A stretch of DNA of 64,000 nt from a virus. Location: positions 1 to 64,000 of the IMG/VR virus record IMGVR_UViG_3300049919_000418; one strand, given 5' to 3'. Position numbers and translations under genes: made by a program. Below the pieces are notes generated by a model. That model was not told where the DNA came from and searched no databases. It saw only the letters and a list, made by a program, of their open reading frames with translations. Below are positions 34,724 through 43,236 of the stretch, in pieces; the stretch's first letter is position 1; every line of letters begins with the position of its first letter.

Positions 34724-36054
34724 TGAGCTATTTAAGAACATTTTACAATCAAAACGGCGACTTCGAAGCTAATTTAAGCTTCGTTGGCGATACCGCTTAT
34801 ACCAGAAGTTCATTCGGACTTTCTGGAACGGGCGGCGCTGTTCTTTTTGATGTTTCTGGCGGATTTGTTAGAGTCAATGGAACTCTTTGCGCTAGCCTCA
34901 ACGAAGATCGTTCCGCGTTCTTTTCCGTGTGCGGAAACGGCGGAAACGTGACTGTGTGGCAAAATGAGAGGCCGCTGATTCACCTTTTTCCCTCTGGATT
35001 TACTTTTAATAGTATTTTTTGTAATTCGCCAACCGGAAGCTTGTTTGCTGAGTCGCTTGCGGGTCGTCAGCCTTCAATTGGCCACTCCTTCTCTGGCTGG
35101 AACAACACTTTAAAAAGCGGCAACATTTTCATCAAAAACAATGGAGCCTACTCTTTGGGAATAAGCGGCCTTTCCTTGGCGGACATCCCACTTGATTTGT
35201 ATTTTACTCCAACCTCTATCGCTCCAAACGCGTCTGGATACTTCCCAATTGCATACAGAAGCAATTCACCGTTTTCCGGGACCGGCATATTCAACGTAAC
35301 AACCAATGCGGGGTCATATCAATTTACAGAGTATTTTGATTGCCAACCAATCAATACATACGGATCTATTTCCGTATCATTCGCAAACGACTTTATTCGT
35401 CCAACTGGTCAATCTCAATTTTCGATTCGAAACGAGGGGATTCAAGACGCGATGGTGAATTTATTTTTGGACTATTCAAGCGGAACGCTTAAGGATATCT
35501 CTACTGGCTATGCTCGATACCCAACTGGAGTAGGAACGGGCACAGGATACTTCAATTACGCCTCTGGCGGCTTCTTTAGGCCAATTCCGGGTTCTGGTCG
35601 CTTCTCGTATTTTAGCGCGGTTACAGGGGGGGCTACGGGCCTTACATACGGTTATACGGGCAACTTCACTGGCATTGGCGGGAGACTTGGAGCAACTGGC
35701 GTTCAAGTTAAAAGCGGAAGTTACTTCGTATCGTTAACGGGCGTCGTTTCGGGCAATAATTATTTCAACATTCCAATGGATGTTGATGTATATGAAGGGC
35801 AGGGCTCTATTTTTGATCTTTGGAATATTATTTATTACGATACAGAACGTGGGGCTGAAAACTTTACAACTTTATCGCGCAAAAATTCAAGCGGCTTTGG
35901 TGTAACTGGAGTTACTTACAGAGTTCCCGTTGGCGGAACCACAAGCGGCGTGGTTTATTTTGCCAACAACTACGCAAAAGACATTTTCCAAAATCTGATT
36001 TTCCGCGTAACCGACAACTCAAGTATTAACACGAACCTGTATATTAATTCATGA
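34723..36054 (+). CDS. Tail fibre or tip structural protein, Gly/Ser/Thr-rich
   Basis: 443 residues, beta-rich with many short G-S-G and G-T-G repeats (GVGTGTGYFNYASGG; GGATGLTYGYTGNFTGIGGRLG by their ends). The pattern is typical of intertwined fibre or spike shafts and immunoglobulin-like domains such as ANASGYFPIAYRSNSPFSG. No membrane or enzymatic motif is visible. It starts on the last base of the hub stop (TAATG) and overlaps the next gene by four bases. It is probably part of the tail tip; direct receptor binding is not shown by sequence. Confidence 0.55.
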   Translation: MSYLRTFYNQNGDFEANLSFVGDTAYTRSSFGLSGTGGAVLFDVSGGFVRVNGTLCASLNEDRSAFFSVCGNGGNVTVWQNERPLIHLFPSGFTFNSIFCNSPTGSLFAESLAGRQPSIGHSFSGWNNTLKSGNIFIKNNGAYSLGISGLSLADIPLDLYFTPTSIAPNASGYFPIAYRSNSPFSGTGIFNVTTNAGSYQFTEYFDCQPINTYGSISVSFANDFIRPTGQSQFSIRNEGIQDAMVNLFLDYSSGTLKDISTGYARYPTGVGTGTGYFNYASGGFFRPIPGSGRFSYFSAVTGGATGLTYGYTGNFTGIGGRLGATGVQVKSGSYFVSLTGVVSGNNYFNIPMDVDVYEGQGSIFDLWNIIYYDTERGAENFTTLSRKNSSGFGVTGVTYRVPVGGTTSGVVYFANNYAKDIFQNLIFRVTDNSSINTNLYINS

Positions 36055-36923
36055 GCAATTTAAAAGCGACTCCAAAAAACTACGGACCTTCATCAAGAAA
36101 TTTCGATAACGATTTTTCTTTTCCCCCTTTTGAAGTTATTGATTTGGGAAACAAAAAGGTGGGAATTAACTTTGGAACCATGGTTGGTTATACTTTTACA
36201 GGGGATGTTTTGCCCCAAAAACTTTTGGGAAAAAAAATTGAAGAATCGAAACTTCTAACTGTTAAAGCAGGCGATTTTGTTTGCATCGTAAAGTCAGGTT
36301 CAAACGCAATGATTGAGGTGAAAACAGGGAACGAAGCGGAGGGGGAATTTGTTTTTAAACTTGCTGAAATAAAATCCGTGAAAGGGGAGGGGCAAACCGC
36401 TTATTTAGAAATAGATCAAATTTGGACGGGAAACATCGACGGCGGGGGGGGGGTTACGTCGTCCCACCCCTTTAAACTAACAACCTCTATGGTTAGTGAT
36501 ACCGCTCACTATACGATTGGAAAAGGGACAATTATAGACGGAACGAACGGAGCGGCACTTGACCTAGACGGAGTTATCGAAACGGCGTTTCCAGCAACAA
36601 CAGAGGGCTACGTTGTTATAGAGGCTACCGTTACTCCTGCCACTTTAGCTATAGGATCATGGGCGTCAAGAATCGCAGACGCCGAAGAGGCGTCGAAAGA
36701 GGTAGTTTTAACTGGCGACCCTCCCCAACAAACGCAAATTCGTTTTTGCATCGGAAAAATTACTTTAAGTGGCGATCCAGAAGAAGTTGCGCCCGAAGAC
36801 CCTCCTTTAACTGCAACAGCTTGGCAGGGGTGGATGTCCTCCGTGCGCGTGGTCCACGGCATCCTTAATGGGGTGGAAGTGCTGGTCCTCGAAGCAGCTC
36901 CGACCCATCCGTCCGTCATCTAA
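36051..36923 (+). CDS. Tail-tip protein with G10 tract near its middle
   Basis: 290 residues starting on an ATGA overlap. Residues about 1-125 are a globular beta domain (KVGINFGTMVGYTFTGDVLP). Codons at 36444-36453 hold ten consecutive G residues encoding a Gly run (NIDGGGGV), which could slip during replication and switch the C-terminal domain off. The second domain (about 140-290) is beta-rich, and its last ~30 codons are much more GC-rich than the first 240. It may be an attachment module or fibre tip. No family motif was recognised. The GC shift suggests that the 3' end was acquired with the downstream gene. Confidence 0.5.
   Translation: MSNLKATPKNYGPSSRNFDNDFSFPPFEVIDLGNKKVGINFGTMVGYTFTGDVLPQKLLGKKIEESKLLTVKAGDFVCIVKSGSNAMIEVKTGNEAEGEFVFKLAEIKSVKGEGQTAYLEIDQIWTGNIDGGGGVTSSHPFKLTTSMVSDTAHYTIGKGTIIDGTNGAALDLDGVIETAFPATTEGYVVIEATVTPATLAIGSWASRIADAEEASKEVVLTGDPPQQTQIRFCIGKITLSGDPEEVAPEDPPLTATAWQGWMSSVRVVHGILNGVEVLVLEAAPTHPSVI
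36444..36453 (+). repeat. Poly-G (G10) tract within tail-tip gene
   Basis: Ten G residues in frame as GGG GGG GGG G. Loss or gain of one base would shift the reading frame after residue about 135. Runs of this length are known contingency loci in bacteria. They are also prone to sequencing or assembly errors. Confidence 0.85.
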
Positions 36924-36927
36924 TATC

Positions 36928-37707
36928 ATGGGCAAGCGTATCTCCTCACATTCCCGGCTGAGATTCGATTTCCCGGTTGGACGCGGAAAAACGAACGACG
37001 CCTCCGCGATGGACAAAACCGGCTGGGCAGGACCATTTACCCGCGCCCAGCTCGTCGAATTATTCTGGCGGGCGGAGGAGATCAAAATCACAGCAAGCGG
37101 CGACTACGAATACGTGTTTTCCGAGGTGGAAGGGGCGGAGCCTTTAACCGGCACGCTGTCACTCGACGTGACTCTGGTGCGCGTGCATAGCGTCTCTGGC
37201 GTCACCTCTCCCGGCGACGAGCTCGACGTTTTCCGGAGCCTCATGACATCCAACTACGGACAATATGAGGCCGAGTGGGTCGGCTCCGGTGCTAGTGGGG
37301 TCGGCTCGATGTATGTCCGCCTCGGCTCAGACGGACTGCTCAAAGACGCAGCAGGCTATTGGCTGGCACCAGTCGGTGGCTACGCGCAGGCCTCGTGCGG
37401 GGCCATCATCTCCGAGACGCTGGAGTGGGAGGCAGGTGGAGACGAGGAAACAGGGACGTGGGATGCCGGGTCGGCCATCGTGGATCTGAGGGTAATCCTA
37501 TCCACCACCGAGGCGGGCACCATCGCGGCGACGATCAACCTCGGTGGCGGTGCGGTCGCTTTCCCCTTGCAAACGAGCTGCGACGGTGGATCTGTCAGCG
37601 CTGCCACCATCGCGGTCACCAAATGGTTCGAGTATGCCACCAGCACCGGGGCCGCTGCGTGGAATGCCTCCACCGGCGCGCCTGTGAACGGCGGGCCGGG
37701 AGCGTAA
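36928..37707 (+). CDS. GC-rich tail-end protein of unknown function, probably recently acquired
   Basis: 259 residues from ATG 36928, four bases after the previous stop. An in-frame ATG at 36868 would overlap the upstream gene. It has beta-rich repeats (SGDYEYVFSEVEGAEPLTG; GSGASGVGSMYVRLGSDGL) and Gly/Ala/Thr-rich ends, as in fibre or tail-associated proteins. Two 60-base lines counted here are 63% and 65% GC against 40% in a line from the upstream fibre gene, with codons ending mainly in C/G. This suggests acquisition from a GC-rich donor, or a gene tracking a different host. It is the last + strand gene before the convergent terminator. Confidence 0.6.
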   Translation: MGKRISSHSRLRFDFPVGRGKTNDASAMDKTGWAGPFTRAQLVELFWRAEEIKITASGDYEYVFSEVEGAEPLTGTLSLDVTLVRVHSVSGVTSPGDELDVFRSLMTSNYGQYEAEWVGSGASGVGSMYVRLGSDGLLKDAAGYWLAPVGGYAQASCGAIISETLEWEAGGDEETGTWDAGSAIVDLRVILSTTEAGTIAATINLGGGAVAFPLQTSCDGGSVSAATIAVTKWFEYATSTGAAAWNASTGAPVNGGPGA

Positions 37708-37710
37708 AAA

Positions 37711-37746
37711 AGGCGGCACCAATAAATGATGCCGCCCTTATTTTTA
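37711..37746 (+). terminator. Terminator hairpin between convergent transcription units
   Basis: AGGCGGCA (37711-37718) pairs with TGCCGCC (37730-37736) around an 11-base loop; T-rich bases follow on the + strand and A-rich bases precede the stem, so it can work in both directions. It sits between the end of the virion genes and the end of the replication operon. Confidence 0.75.
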
Positions 37747-37765
37747 TTCCTCCCCTTTCCTGAGA

Positions 37766-38599
37766 CTATTCAGCTTTTTTGGTGATAATACTATCTATAA
37801 TCAAAAAGCATTGCTCCGCAGGAACGTCGTTAAAGTCGTTCCAATCGGAATCAAACCCTTCCCACTTTTTCTTGCGAAGGTTCTCCTTTAAATCAGAGAA
37901 GGTTTTTGACCTGCCCGACACAAGAGCGCGTAGGCTTTCTTGAGGGGTTGTTGTCCCCTCTTCACTCAAAATAGAAACAGTTTGAGCGGGCGGCGCTTGA
38001 ACCTCCTCCGCACCAAGCACATTGATATTGAATGCCGCTTTAACAGCTCGGATAAACGAACGGTTTTCCGCCATGCTTTCAAGATACATGTTGAACGGAT
38101 AGCTTGTGTTTTCGGATGTGGCGTTCGCGATTCCAGAAGCCTGAATTTCGGGAAAAAAGATTTCCTCGCCGCTTTCGGTCTTGAAAATTACCTCGTCAAG
38201 ATTCAGATAGCAAATCGAAGTAACATGCTTTGCCTTATCGGCCCCGGTCATGTCATATTTGATTGACTTGATTCCCCTAAGAGCGGCCAAATGCTTGAAC
38301 CCACCAAGTTTAATGATAAGGTTTTCCTCTCCGCATTTTTCCTTCAACTCCTCTTTGTTAGAATCGGTTACTCCGTTAGGGTCGATACCGTTGGTTGTCA
38401 ACCAGTTGCTAGAGATATCAACAAACTTTGCGGGAATAAGCTCTTTCCAGTCAAAGATTTCGGTGGCTTTTGTAATAACCTTTGTAATCGTCCGAGCGGA
38501 GGGCTTCAATTCGGCGGCAGTTTCACAAATAAGCTTTGCAGCTTTTGCGCGAATCTTTTTTTCTTTTACCGCAGGCGCGGCCAATTCTTGTGTTTCCAT
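37766..38599 (-). CDS. Possible single-strand annealing or recombination protein
   Basis: 277 residues. A helical basic N-terminus (KEKKIRAKAAKLICETAAEL) is followed by a globular beta/alpha part with LGGFKHLAALRGIKSIKYDM. The segment YLESMAENRSFIRAVKAAFNINVLG resembles the helix found in Rad52/Erf-like annealing proteins (as in AETRAFNRAIRRALG). The C-terminus is charged and flexible. It is the last gene of the - strand operon, which also has RecA, SSB, RecB-type nuclease and primase genes, so a recombination role would fit. The match is by eye and short, so this is a hypothesis. No zinc or ATPase motif is visible. Confidence 0.42.
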   Translation of the reverse strand: METQELAAPAVKEKKIRAKAAKLICETAAELKPSARTITKVITKATEIFDWKELIPAKFVDISSNWLTTNGIDPNGVTDSNKEELKEKCGEENLIIKLGGFKHLAALRGIKSIKYDMTGADKAKHVTSICYLNLDEVIFKTESGEEIFFPEIQASGIANATSENTSYPFNMYLESMAENRSFIRAVKAAFNINVLGAEEVQAPPAQTVSILSEEGTTTPQESLRALVSGRSKTFSDLKENLRKKKWEGFDSDWNDFNDVPAEQCFLIIDSIITKKAE

Positions 38600-38603
38600 A
38601 TTT

Positions 38604-39698
38604 TTAATTAAAGTAATAAAGCATATCTGCTTCGATTAGAAATTCATCGTCCTCCGCGCCATCCAAAATAAAGTTTCCTTTGTCGGCGGTTGAAGGCAAA
38701 TTTCTTCTCCAGTGATACGTGCTTAAAAACAATCCGTCTCGACTGAATAAAATTCTTTTAGATCTGATTCGTGTGTCATAATTCAAATTTAGTAATTTGT
38801 CAACATTATTTTTCGACCAATTTTTAACAACCTTGACTTCATAATCAAATAAATTGTATTTAATTTTTTCATTATTAGCTTCGCGAGTGAGAAGCTTGAC
38901 TTTGATTCCCAACGATTCGGTCCTAACGATATCTTCCGGTTTGGTTTCCTCCGTAACAAACAGATTGATTCCTGAAACACCAACCAAAAATGAAGCTATT
39001 GGCAGCGGCGGTAAAGTGTTCGAAATCACAATCGGTTGAAGTCCAAGCGAAACAGCGGCCAAAACGAACTCCCAATTCTCAACAAGGTCGCATCGAATGC
39101 CAATCAAGGTGTCTGGAGACACGTTTGGCGGCGATTCCAACGGAAAGTCTGGAATCATTTCCAACAACTTGACCCCGTAAGACGGGCCGATTAACTTTGT
39201 TTCTGTTTCTATCTGTTGGTCTATTCCCAATCTTTCGAAAATTTCAACCGCCATTAATTCGGGTCTGTCAAGATTCTCAATGGAGCCTGAGTATTCCTTT
39301 GCAAATAAATCCTCTTTCTTTCCGGTTTCCAAAAATGAGTAATTCAGCCATTCATTATTTTGGCAGAGAGTCAATGACCAATCTTGCCCTGAAAAATGAA
39401 ACAAGCTTTTCTTAATTAAATATGCCGCCGAACGGATATTTAACCCATTGATATTTTGGCAGTTCTCATACCTTGATTTATCCGCGCACGAAAAGCACAC
39501 CACGCCGATGTTTTGCCCATATAGAATAGGACAAATAAGCTCTATTACGTCCGCCCAGTATCGATAGGAGTTATCAACGCAAATGGTGATATATCTATCG
39601 AAATTCAAAGGAAGGTAGTTCCAATGAATCGGATCAAACTTGGCGTCCGGATTTCCGTAAATCGAATACCTTAACGTATCGTTTTTATTTATTTTCAA
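38604..39698 (-). CDS. Glycan-associated protein of unknown activity (GT9-like pattern)
   Basis: 364 residues, starting 13 bases inside the upstream glycosyltransferase gene. The segment IGVVCFSCADKSRYENCQNI followed by INGLNIRSAAYLIKKSLFHFSGQDWSLTLC resembles the C-terminal half of GT9-type sugar transferases (stack-and-transfer pattern with a late I-G-D-like block), though the nucleotide-binding residues are not clear. The second half repeats a Rossmann-like pattern (FVLAAVSLGLQPIVISNTLPPLPI). Neighbours are glycosyltransferases. It may be a transferase, a sugar-sensing partner or a non-catalytic member. Confidence 0.4.
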   Translation of the reverse strand: MKINKNDTLRYSIYGNPDAKFDPIHWNYLPLNFDRYITICVDNSYRYWADVIELICPILYGQNIGVVCFSCADKSRYENCQNINGLNIRSAAYLIKKSLFHFSGQDWSLTLCQNNEWLNYSFLETGKKEDLFAKEYSGSIENLDRPELMAVEIFERLGIDQQIETETKLIGPSYGVKLLEMIPDFPLESPPNVSPDTLIGIRCDLVENWEFVLAAVSLGLQPIVISNTLPPLPIASFLVGVSGINLFVTEETKPEDIVRTESLGIKVKLLTREANNEKIKYNLFDYEVKVVKNWSKNNVDKLLNLNYDTRIRSKRILFSRDGLFLSTYHWRRNLPSTADKGNFILDGAEDDEFLIEADMLYYFN

Positions 39699-41547
39699 TT
39701 TCTTCGATCTGGTTTCCGTTTTTGAAGTAGATTTTCTTAAACCTTGGTTTGCCCGACTCAGTTTTCACATTTTTCAGCCAGTCAATATTTGCCGTGTTGT
39801 TGTTTTTTGGAATCAGGGTGAACTTCCCATATTGGGAAAAGATGTTTCCGTCCGATTCTGTTCCGGCCAAAAATACATTAGCCTCTTCCCGGGAAAGCTT
39901 TGAGAAGAATTTTGAAACGATTAGTTTTTCCTCTAGCTCTGCGGGGCAAATCAAACAAACGTTATCTGTTTCCTCCTCGACCTTAAAGAAGTTACTGGCC
40001 GCGTTTGCTTTCTTCGAATCATTGTGAATTTTAGCTTTGGAAAGAGCGTCGTTATGAATCTCTATCCGAGGGTGGCCCCTCTGAATGTGGGTCACTATTT
40101 TTTGAACAGTTTCATTTTTGCTAGACTCTTTATATCCAAAAATGTTTTTAATTAAATCAATCGCCCACTCTTCAGGGTCTTCAACGGTATCATTAAACGG
40201 ATAGTTCTCGTTTTGCTCGTTTTTGCCCAAAATATAATCGTGGGTTGCTGGCGGGGAGGTATCAAGCCATCTTTCGATCCGCTTACAAATCAAATTAAGG
40301 TCAAATTCTTTAAGCGCCCAATCGCGGCCTTCTTGTGATACTTCGGATAGGGTTTTTGGGCTTATCCAGTCTTTGAATCCCCGCATAACATCCGCTACCC
40401 CCTGAGCATAGGGTTGCGATTTAATGAACTGACTTCCCATTTCTCGGTATGTCGAAAACGGAAGCCTTGTAACAAATGGTTGTTCGCAGAATTCCTCCCC
40501 ACAAGAATAGTTGACCGTGGCGATTGGTGTTCCAGCAAGCAAGCTTTCAACCAAGGGCATTTCCAATCCGCCCGAAGTAATCGGGTGAATATAAAAATCC
40601 ATTAAATTGTAAACCTCGTTCATTTCCTTTTCGGAAAGTCCGAACGCGCCATGAGGAGTAATGCAGGAATGCGGTGCGTGACAAAAACGACAAGCCGTTT
40701 GTTCGCCTTCAAATGGGCGCACATCGTATTTTTTGCAATTTGTGCAAATGTGGCTCGTTAGAATATCATCATTATTGAGATCGAATTCCTTGATAAATTT
40801 TGGAATATCCCAGCCCTCACTCCAACAAGTGTGAAGCAGTAGTTTTGAAGTATCGTTTGGACTGTTTTCTTTGAAAATTTTGAATCCCTCTAATAGTGTT
40901 CCAATTAATTTGCGCCCTTGATTTCGGAAAACAAACCCAAAGATAAGATTATCATTAATTTTGAATTTTTTCTTCAATTCCATTTTGTTATCCAAGGGGT
41001 AGAAGTCAGATACGTCAAATGCGCCATGAAGGGTTTCAACATGATCGAAGCCGATACGCTTCATTTCATTCTCTGCGAACTTGCTCCAAACCCAAAAATC
41101 TTTAACCTTGTGTCCGTGCTCAATCGCCATTTCAAAAATAGGAAGACTATCAAGCGTGATCCACAGCGCACAATTGATTTTGTTCCACCATGGCTTGTCA
41201 TAAACATCCACAAAGGCCCAAATATCATTGACCCCCAAAAAGAAATCCGGTTTCTCTCGCCTAATAACCTCGTCAAGGTAAAAACTACCGTATCGTGAGG
41301 TTGCTTCAAACATTGGGTTTGCCTCCAATTCCTTCCGAATAAAAGGGTCTTCTGGAATCGCGCCGTATGCCTTCCAAGGCACAGATTTCAGCCTTTTGTC
41401 CTCGAAGTGATAGGGCGCACAAGCGAACTCAACGATTTCATACTTGCCCGTGTTATACAGGTAGCGCAAAACGGCTTTAGCATTTCTGCCAAAGCCCGTC
41501 TTCGTGCGGCTGAAATCGCTGTTGAAAAGTAATTTTTTCTTAGGCAA
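39685..41547 (-). CDS. Large GT4-type glycosyltransferase with zinc-ribbon insert
   Basis: 620 residues from a TTG start at 41547 (MPKKKLLFNSDFSRTKTGFGRN), which overlaps the upstream stop (TTGCCTAA) by eight bases. An extension to 41658 would run deep into the upstream gene. The GT-B layout is visible: a first half with SRTKTGFGRN and a middle FGFVFRNQGRKLIGTLLEGF, then MDFYIHPITSGGLEMPLVESLLAGTPI (by its ends), the GT4 donor-site E-x7-E pattern. A four-Cys knuckle (CTNCKKYD...ACRFC) lies in the middle. The C-terminal ~160 residues are an extra domain. Substrate is unknown. Confidence 0.75.
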   Translation of the reverse strand: MPKKKLLFNSDFSRTKTGFGRNAKAVLRYLYNTGKYEIVEFACAPYHFEDKRLKSVPWKAYGAIPEDPFIRKELEANPMFEATSRYGSFYLDEVIRREKPDFFLGVNDIWAFVDVYDKPWWNKINCALWITLDSLPIFEMAIEHGHKVKDFWVWSKFAENEMKRIGFDHVETLHGAFDVSDFYPLDNKMELKKKFKINDNLIFGFVFRNQGRKLIGTLLEGFKIFKENSPNDTSKLLLHTCWSEGWDIPKFIKEFDLNNDDILTSHICTNCKKYDVRPFEGEQTACRFCHAPHSCITPHGAFGLSEKEMNEVYNLMDFYIHPITSGGLEMPLVESLLAGTPIATVNYSCGEEFCEQPFVTRLPFSTYREMGSQFIKSQPYAQGVADVMRGFKDWISPKTLSEVSQEGRDWALKEFDLNLICKRIERWLDTSPPATHDYILGKNEQNENYPFNDTVEDPEEWAIDLIKNIFGYKESSKNETVQKIVTHIQRGHPRIEIHNDALSKAKIHNDSKKANAASNFFKVEEETDNVCLICPAELEEKLIVSKFFSKLSREEANVFLAGTESDGNIFSQYGKFTLIPKNNNTANIDWLKNVKTESGKPRFKKIYFKNGNQIEEIENK

Positions 41548-42028
41548 TTTTTGTTTCAGGTAGGTTTTGAAGAAGCTTCTTTTCCTCCGTGTGTTCCGCA
41601 GTGAAAATGCGGTGAAGCGCAAATCTAATCCATTCACCCAAAAGATGCGCCTCAGCAAAAGTCAAGGGAACCGACGCTTTTTTCTCGCCCTTTGTTGCAG
41701 ACAGGGAAATCCCCGCAACAATGTCAGTATCTTTTTTATTGTAAGTTCCAAAGCTGATTTGACTCGTAATCGTTCCCGTGTTATGGAAAAACTTAGCCGA
41801 ACCACGTTTGCTTTGACAAACGATTAGCATTTCCGCAACTTCTGTTGGCGTAAACTTAAGATTGAGCTTCTTTTCTTTTGTGGAATCGAAACTGCCTGTT
41901 TTGCTGGCTTCATCCCAACCTTTTTGCTTGATGATTTCGACATAAATCCCCTTGCTTTTACCGGAAGAGGTTACAGAAAACGAGCATGCACTTCCTGTGC
42001 CGCGTGGATTTGGTTTGTAGAGCTTCAT
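41540..42028 (-). CDS. PC4/Whirly-like ssDNA-binding protein (possible)
   Basis: 162 residues. The N-terminus (MKLYKPNPRGTGSACSFSVTS) leads into YVEIIKQKGWDEASKTGSF and TEVAEMLIVCQ. This looks like the compact four-strand-plus-helix fold of PC4-type nucleic-acid-binding proteins, and similar proteins are, as I recall, common in marine phages. It ends before the glycosyltransferase and has its own sigma-70-like promoter. Proposed role: binding single-stranded DNA or acting in transcription. The domain call is from pattern, not comparison. Confidence 0.5.
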   Translation of the reverse strand: MKLYKPNPRGTGSACSFSVTSSGKSKGIYVEIIKQKGWDEASKTGSFDSTKEKKLNLKFTPTEVAEMLIVCQSKRGSAKFFHNTGTITSQISFGTYNKKDTDIVAGISLSATKGEKKASVPLTFAEAHLLGEWIRFALHRIFTAEHTEEKKLLQNLPETKIA

Positions 42029-42040
42029 AATTTGTTGGTT

Positions 42041-42069
42041 TATTTAATCTATTTTTGAGCGAAAGTCAA
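42041..42069 (-). promoter_or_regulatory. Sigma-70-type promoter, TTGACT-17-TAAATA
   Basis: On the - strand, TTGACT (42069-42064) and TAAATA (42046-42041) are separated by 17 bases, within a 47-base intergenic gap. Transcription would start near 42034, about six bases before ATG 42028, so the message would be almost leaderless. It would be read by host RNA polymerase. Confidence 0.65.
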
Positions 42070-42075
42070 GAAAAA

Positions 42076-43236
42076 TTATTTAATATCTGCCAATTTGAGA
42101 TAGATTTTTTGAGTTTGGATAGACACGCTATTTAACCAAATAATTTCCTCCGTTTTCTCGCCCATGATGAAAACAACGTCGCCCACATCGGGGTCAGGAA
42201 ACTTCGCTGCAAAATTATCGTATTTCTCACCAACAATCATCGCGTCGAAATGTCCCGTTTCATCTTGAACAACAAGCTTCAAATACTTGTTTCCGCGCCC
42301 GCTAACGCCTTTCTTGACTTCAGCAACCTCAAATACGCCCTCAATCTTTTGCTTCCCGTAGAGATTTTTGATTTGTTGGATATTTTTGATCGATGGGCGT
42401 TCGCTGACGAAAACACTTTTCAGGTTTGACGAATAGGAGAATCCGAGAATTTTCTTTTCGTAGTAATATGAAGCAAGTCGGGCGTTCTTTTTATTTTGGA
42501 AATAGATTTCTTTGTATTTCTCACAATGCTTGCGAATTGTCTCAAGCCTTGTTTTCGCCGCGATCTTTTTGCCCGCATCATTTACCCATGAATGAATGTT
42601 CTTCACCATAAGTAAAAGGTTATATTCATAATCCTGTCCGCGTTCAAGACAGAAAACTTTTTCCTTGTCGGTTAATTTACCCCATACTTGAGCTTCAAAA
42701 ACAAGGGTTTCCCGGTCTGGAGAAACGTTGCTTAACATTCCCGATTGGATCATGGCGCAAACAACACCAACGTTCAACTTGCAGTTTTCGGCAGCGCTGA
42801 AAACCTCAAACTTGTTCGTCTTTGGAGAAACCAAAAAGGATTTCATCGCAGAAAGTGATTTTTCACTCACACCCTTGATACTTGAGAACCCATAGCGAAT
42901 GTTGTCGCCTTCGATTGTAAAGTTTTCCTTACTATTGATTAGATCGGGCGGCAGCAACTTGATGTTGAAGAACGCTAGCTCTTGTTGGATACGAGCAACG
43001 TGGTCTTGACTGTCCGCCTTATTTTCAGCCATTCTAAGGCACTCAGTATAAAAGTGTTGTGGATACTTATATTTCAAATAAAGGGTTAGGGCCGAAAGGT
43101 GAGAATAGGCTGCGGCGTGAGAGTTAGAAACAACGATTCCGTTGGCATAAAAGTTATGATCCTTACTGTCTATTTCCAAGTCGTAGCTTTCCTTGTCCTC
43201 AATTTCTTTAAATGTAATAATTTTTATCTTTTTCAT
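42076..43236 (-). CDS. dnaE: DNA polymerase III alpha, C-terminal piece, preceded by C-half of split intein
   Basis: 386 residues from ATG 43236, overlapping the upstream TGA by one base (TGATG). A TTG further upstream (43251) is less likely. The first 38 residues are an intein C-half: MKKIKIITFKEIEDKESYDL (block F) to NGIVVSN (block G), then extein Ser in SHAAAYSHLSALTLYLKYKYP. This last segment is the conserved polymerase motif after FNK. The remaining 348 residues include helical thumb/tail parts and an OB-like domain (YLKLVVQDETGHFDAMIVG). It is the second of three polymerase-coding parts. Without trans-splicing or interaction with 43236-45557 the polymerase would be incomplete. Confidence 0.9.
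   Translation of the reverse strand: MKKIKIITFKEIEDKESYDLEIDSKDHNFYANGIVVSNSHAAAYSHLSALTLYLKYKYPQHFYTECLRMAENKADSQDHVARIQQELAFFNIKLLPPDLINSKENFTIEGDNIRYGFSSIKGVSEKSLSAMKSFLVSPKTNKFEVFSAAENCKLNVGVVCAMIQSGMLSNVSPDRETLVFEAQVWGKLTDKEKVFCLERGQDYEYNLLLMVKNIHSWVNDAGKKIAAKTRLETIRKHCEKYKEIYFQNKKNARLASYYYEKKILGFSYSSNLKSVFVSERPSIKNIQQIKNLYGKQKIEGVFEVAEVKKGVSGRGNKYLKLVVQDETGHFDAMIVGEKYDNFAAKFPDPDVGDVVFIMGEKTEEIIWLNSVSIQTQKIYLKLADIK
43123..43236 (-). other. Split intein, C-terminal half (IntC, 38 residues)
   Basis: MKKIKIITFK to NGIVVSN, with the terminal Asn directly before the extein Ser (codon 43122-43120). Length and position of the start methionine match known split DnaE IntC peptides such as that of Nostoc punctiforme (about 36 residues, also starting M-I-K-I). 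Penultimate residue is Ser, not the usual His, as in NpuDnaE, which ends ASN. Confidence 0.88.

Noticed and set aside
36659-37763. Alternative-frame coding regions in the GC-rich island
   Set aside because: GC-rich DNA lacks stop codons in other frames; these are Arg/Pro-rich shadows, and 36928-37707 has the better start and beta-pattern product.
38775-38803. Sigma-70-like site TTGACA-17-TATGAC on the - strand
   Set aside because: It lies inside the 38604-39698 coding region with no gap or neighbouring start close by, and AT-rich coding DNA yields such matches by chance.
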